A stretch of 18,000 nt of DNA, taken from contig JAJPYH010000306.1 of NCBI GenBank assembly GCA_021205045.1, positions 1 through 18,000 of the forward strand, given 5' to 3'. The position numbers and the translations under genes were made by a program. Under the pieces are notes generated by a model, which saw only the letters and a list, made by a program, of their open reading frames with translations, did not search any database and was not told the DNA's origin. Of this stretch, positions 14,934 through 18,000 are shown piece by piece (the stretch's first letter is position 1; each line of letters opens with the position of its first letter). The DNA is from Lachnospiraceae bacterium. Its GTDB lineage: Bacteria > Bacillota > Clostridia > Lachnospirales > Lachnospiraceae.

Positions 14934-16343
14934 ATGAAACGGCATCTTGCGATTGATATGGGGGCATCCAGCATGCGCGGCATTGTAGGCTGGATGGAAG
15001 ATGGCACCATGCGGATTGAGGAGGTTTACCGTCTGCCTCACGAGGCGATCATGCGGGGCGGCCACATGTGCTGGGAGATGGGGCCTTTGTACGAGGGAAT
15101 TCTGGAGTCCCTGCGCCAGTGTAAGGCAAAGGGGCTTACCCCGGATACTCTGGGCATTGACACATGGGGTGTGGATTATGTGCTGCTGGATGAGAATGAT
15201 CAGATTCTGGGCGACAGCGTTGCCTACAGGGACAGCCGCACGGACGGCATGGACAAAGTTCTGGAAGAGAAGCTTCCTTTTGAGGAGCATTATGCGATCA
15301 GTGGCATTGCCAAACAGCCCTTTAACACGGTTTACCAGCTGATGGCGCAGTTTCAGGAGCACCCGGAGCACAAAGAGCAGGCGAAAAGCTTTCTGATGGT
15401 CCCGGATTATCTGGGGTATCTTCTGACCGGAGTGAAAAAGAACGAGTACACCAACTGCTCCACCACAGCCATGCTGGACGCGAAGACGAAGAACTGGTCG
15501 CCGGAGATTTTAAAGGCAGCGGGCATCCCGGAGAGTTTATTTGCGGAGAAACCTGCCGAGCCGGGTACAGTGCTTGGTACCTTAAAGCCGGAGTTGGAAA
15601 AGGAGCTGGGCTATAATGTGACAGTGATTCTGCCGGCCACCCATGATACAGGCAGCGCTTTTGTGGCGGTTCCTGCCAGAGACGAGAACGCGGTATATCT
15701 GTCCAGCGGAACCTGGAGCCTCCTGGGCGTGGAACTGGATCAGCCGGTGACAGATGTGGGCGCGCTGAATTCCGGATTCACTAACGAGGGCGGCTATGAC
15801 GGCAAAAACGGAAAAATCCGTTTCCTCAAAAATATCATGGGTCTGTGGATTTTGCAGAATATCCATAAGGAATTAAAGGGAGCCTATTCCTTTGGAGAGA
15901 TGGCTGATCTGGCGGCAAAGGCCGCGGACTATCCAGGCAATGTGGATGTCAACGACAATCGTTTCCTTGCTCCTGCCAATATGACGGAGGAAATCAAGGC
16001 GGCATTGGCGGAGAAGGGATACCGGGAGCCAACCCTGGAGGAGCTTCTCTCCTGCGTCAATCATGGACTGGCTGCCTGCTACGCGGACGCCATCGCCCAG
16101 CTGGAGCAGATGCTGGACAAGAAGTTTACGTCCATCAATATTGTGGGTGGCGGCAGCCAGAACGTGGTCTTAAATCAGTGGACCGCCACGGCCTGCGGAC
16201 TTCCTACATACGCCGGACCCAGCGAGGGCACAGCCCTGGGCAATCTGATGATCCAGATGATTTACGCAGGTACCTTTACATCCTTACAGGAAGCACGCGA
16301 TGCTATTCGCAAGAGCTTCGCTATTAAGGAAATCAATCCGTGA
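14934..16343 (+). CDS. rhaB: FGGY-family carbohydrate kinase, rhamnulokinase-like
   Basis: The 469-residue cytoplasmic kinase phosphorylates a ketose, most likely L-rhamnulose or L-fuculose, using ATP. In order it shows the N-terminal phosphate loop AIDMGASSMRGIVG (6-19), GIDTWGVDYVLLD (about 74-86), THDTGSAF with D238 at the catalytic base position, YLSSGTWSLLG, TNEGG followed by RFLKNIMGLWILQ, and the adenine-binding GGGSQN...GPSEGTALGN near 405-436. The SSGTWSLLG to NIMGLW block is close to what I recall of E. coli RhaB. RBS AAGGAG lies 6 nt before ATG 14934. The isomerase gene follows 27 bases downstream, so the two form an operon. RhaB is the best name by similarity, but Clostridia also use RhaB-like kinases for L-fuculose, and the partner isomerase is not RhaA. 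Family very secure, substrate only probable. Confidence 0.85.
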   Translation: MKRHLAIDMGASSMRGIVGWMEDGTMRIEEVYRLPHEAIMRGGHMCWEMGPLYEGILESLRQCKAKGLTPDTLGIDTWGVDYVLLDENDQILGDSVAYRDSRTDGMDKVLEEKLPFEEHYAISGIAKQPFNTVYQLMAQFQEHPEHKEQAKSFLMVPDYLGYLLTGVKKNEYTNCSTTAMLDAKTKNWSPEILKAAGIPESLFAEKPAEPGTVLGTLKPELEKELGYNVTVILPATHDTGSAFVAVPARDENAVYLSSGTWSLLGVELDQPVTDVGALNSGFTNEGGYDGKNGKIRFLKNIMGLWILQNIHKELKGAYSFGEMADLAAKAADYPGNVDVNDNRFLAPANMTEEIKAALAEKGYREPTLEELLSCVNHGLAACYADAIAQLEQMLDKKFTSINIVGGGSQNVVLNQWTATACGLPTYAGPSEGTALGNLMIQMIYAGTFTSLQEARDAIRKSFAIKEINP

Positions 16344-16370
16344 ACGGAATTTTTTAAGGAGGACAATTTT

Positions 16371-17789
16371 ATGTTAGTAGAAACCAAAGCAAGAGTGGGC
16401 ACTTTTGCCATCGCCCTGGGCGCGTATCTGCCCCAGTTCCCGTCTCTGGTACCGGAGTTTGAGGCGCAGTACGCAGCTTTCAAGAAGACCCTGCCGGATA
16501 CCGTGGAGGTCATCGACGGCGGCATCGTTACCACCAAGGAGCAGTCCCAGGCAGCGGGCGACAAGTTCCGTGCGGCGGACGTGGATCTGGTATTTTTGCA
16601 GCTTCTGACCTATGCCACATCCTACAATATGCTTCCGGCTGTGAAGGATCTGGATGTACCGGTGGTGCTGGTGAATGTGCAGAAGCTGAAGGCGCTGGAT
16701 TATCAGCATACCGATATTGCTTCCTGGCTGGGCGAAGGCTATGCCTGCGGCGCTGTGGGCGAGATGGTGGCTGACCTGGAGCGCTTTGGCAAGAGACATG
16801 CCGTGATTACCGGCGTGGTGGAGGGCGGAGACCCGGGCGTGCAGGCTGAGATTGAGGACTGGTGCCGTGCGGCTCAGACCAGACGCCGCTTCCGGGATAC
16901 CAATATTGCACAGATTGGTCGTCCCTATCCGGGTATGATGGACCTGTATATCGACGAGTCCAACCTGTACAGACGGATGAATCTGTATACCAAGCAGTTT
17001 GACTGGGAGAGAATGCGGATTATCGCTGACAATGTGACTGACGAGGACGCCATCCGTGCCAAGGCTCAGGACATTCTGGATACCTTTGACATTGAAGGCG
17101 GCGGATCCATTGAGGAAGTCTGGGAGATGGCCAGATACGTGGTGGCCTTCGAGAAATGGGTGGAGGACGAGAAGATCGGCCTGATTGCTTCCCACTACGA
17201 TGGACTGGCGACCGGTAAGGCCGGTGTTCTGGACAGCATGCTGATCCCTGCGTTCTCCATGCTGATCAAACAGGGCGTAGCCTGCGCGGTGGAAGGCGAT
17301 ATGAAGGTGGCTATGGCCATGAGCATCATGAAGACCATCTGCGGCAGCGGTCAGCTGGCAGAGATGTATTCCATTGACTTCAACGATGACATTGCCATCA
17401 TCGGCCACAGCGGTTCCGGCGACGCGGATATTTCCTCCAGAAAGCCGACCATGAAGATCGTGAAGGTCTTCCATGGCAAGACCGGCGGCGGGTATCTGAC
17501 CCAGTTCTATCCGCACTTAGGACCGGTGACTTACCTGGCGATTACCCAGGACGGCGACGGACACTTCAAGTTTGTGGTGGCCGAGGGCGTCAATGAAGAG
17601 GGCGAAATCCTTTCCTTCGGTGATACCAATATGAGAACCCGTTTCACCTGCGGAGCCCGTGAGTTTGTGACCCGCTGGAGTGAGTGCGGACCGACCCACC
17701 ACTTTGCGGCCGGCTCCGGCAGACATATTGATACGATTTTGAAGGTGGCGAAGATTTTCAACGTGCCTGTAGATATCGTCACAAGATAA
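16371..17789 (+). CDS. L-arabinose/L-fucose isomerase-family protein
   Basis: The 472-residue cytoplasmic enzyme should convert an aldose to a ketose using a divalent metal, feeding the upstream kinase. It aligns by pattern with AraA: AVEGDMK (E308), LAEMYSIDF (E331), IIGHSGSG (H346) and CGPTHHF (H443/H444) correspond to the four Mn ligands of E. coli AraA (Glu, Glu, His, His), with similar spacing. All ligands are kept, so it is probably active. Overall similarity to AraA appears modest, and the N-terminal ~170 residues look like the Rossmann-type domain of the L-fucose/arabinose isomerase superfamily (VVLVNVQKL, HAVITGVVEGGDPGV). The RBS AAGGAGG lies 8 nt before ATG 16371, 27 bases after the kinase. 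Pairing with a RhaB-like kinase argues against simple arabinose use, which would need AraB. L-fucose, L-rhamnose or another deoxy sugar is possible. A strong terminator follows. Confidence 0.8.
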   Translation: MLVETKARVGTFAIALGAYLPQFPSLVPEFEAQYAAFKKTLPDTVEVIDGGIVTTKEQSQAAGDKFRAADVDLVFLQLLTYATSYNMLPAVKDLDVPVVLVNVQKLKALDYQHTDIASWLGEGYACGAVGEMVADLERFGKRHAVITGVVEGGDPGVQAEIEDWCRAAQTRRRFRDTNIAQIGRPYPGMMDLYIDESNLYRRMNLYTKQFDWERMRIIADNVTDEDAIRAKAQDILDTFDIEGGGSIEEVWEMARYVVAFEKWVEDEKIGLIASHYDGLATGKAGVLDSMLIPAFSMLIKQGVACAVEGDMKVAMAMSIMKTICGSGQLAEMYSIDFNDDIAIIGHSGSGDADISSRKPTMKIVKVFHGKTGGGYLTQFYPHLGPVTYLAITQDGDGHFKFVVAEGVNEEGEILSFGDTNMRTRFTCGAREFVTRWSECGPTHHFAAGSGRHIDTILKVAKIFNVPVDIVTR

Positions 17790-17831
17790 AAGCAGAATTC
17801 ATATAGTGAACAGGATATTTTGAAAACACAG

Positions 17832-17871
17832 GAGCTGTCGGCGGGAAAACCCTGTCGGCAGTTCTTTGTTT
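17832..17871 (+). terminator. Terminator of the kinase/isomerase operon
   Basis: Bases 17832-17845 pair with 17850-17864 in a stem of about 14 pairs (several G-U wobbles) around a short A-rich loop, followed by TTTGTTT (17865-17871). It closes the operon 43 bases after the isomerase stop. Confidence 0.85.
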
Positions 17872-17917
17872 CAAAAAGGTTAATTAAGACGAACCAACCA
17901 AAACCAACATAAATTTT

Positions 17918-17954
17918 ACACAAAAACCAAGAAAAACATCAAATTATTTTGTGT
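17918..17954. repeat. 8-bp inverted repeat in the A/T-rich region after the operon
   Basis: ACACAAAA (17918-17925) and TTTTGTGT (17947-17954) form an inverted repeat with a 21-base gap. A second small one (CATTTT/AAAATG) starts near 17959. This 130-bp stretch (17872-18000) is A/T-rich, holds no ORF, and probably is the upstream region of a gene beyond the window. Confidence 0.4.
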
Positions 17955-18000
17955 CAAGCATTTTTGAAAATGTCCCGAAAAATCTTTAACATTAGCCCCG

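Noticed and set aside
1..18000. CRISPR array, insertion sequence, prophage, tRNA or rRNA gene
   Set aside because: No spaced repeat array, transposase, integrase, terminal inverted repeat pair or cloverleaf-like sequence was found on reading both strands.

Overview
The window looks like a chromosomal segment of an anaerobic, spore-forming member of the Bacillota, most likely class Clostridia and Lachnospiraceae-like. This is inferred from protein character, near-consensus SigA promoters (TTGnnn-N17-TATAAT), strong AGGAGG ribosome binding sites, balanced base composition by eye, and a textbook forespore promoter in front of a SpoIIQ-like gene. No mobile element, CRISPR array, tRNA or rRNA was seen. 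No gap between genes exceeds about 260 bp.

Left part (1-6724): the 3' ~955 codons of an isoleucyl-tRNA synthetase of the long, eukaryote-like type, closed by a strong terminator. Next come an extended -10 promoter, a leader with a possible 27-codon upstream ORF whose stop overlaps the next start codon, and an intact glycogen/maltodextrin phosphorylase (glgP) with its own terminator. Then follows a single-gene unit: a SigF/SigG-type promoter, a hairpin leader, and a membrane-anchored protein with a LytM/M23-like domain that has lost its zinc ligands (SpoIIQ-like), ending in a terminator that overlaps its stop codon.

Middle (6725-14720): a SigA promoter drives a GltS/ESS-like multi-spanning transporter followed by an M20 metallopeptidase, which suggests uptake and hydrolysis of an acylated or peptide-linked amino acid. 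After them lie a 102-residue protein of unknown function, an HD-domain phosphohydrolase, a PF06541-type membrane protein, a convergent CTP-transferase/dolichol-kinase-like membrane protein on the minus strand, an AEC-family transporter and a rhomboid protease. Three of these genes (M20, PF06541, AEC) are interrupted by single-base indels. All four indels fall in A or T runs, and each can be undone by one base. This points either to homopolymer base-calling errors or to real decay or length variation of these genes.

Right part (14721-18000): a two-gene sugar operon of a RhaB-like FGGY kinase and an isomerase of the L-arabinose/L-fucose type that keeps all four metal ligands, followed by a terminator. 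The pair could isomerise a sugar and phosphorylate the resulting ketose, but no aldolase, rhaA, transporter or regulator is visible, so the substrate is open.

Most of the content is recognisable metabolism and cell biology, and no clearly new defence or mobile system is present. The items most worth checking are the forespore promoter plus degenerate LytM pair, the homopolymer frameshifts, the glgP leader ORF, and the mismatched isomerase/kinase pair.
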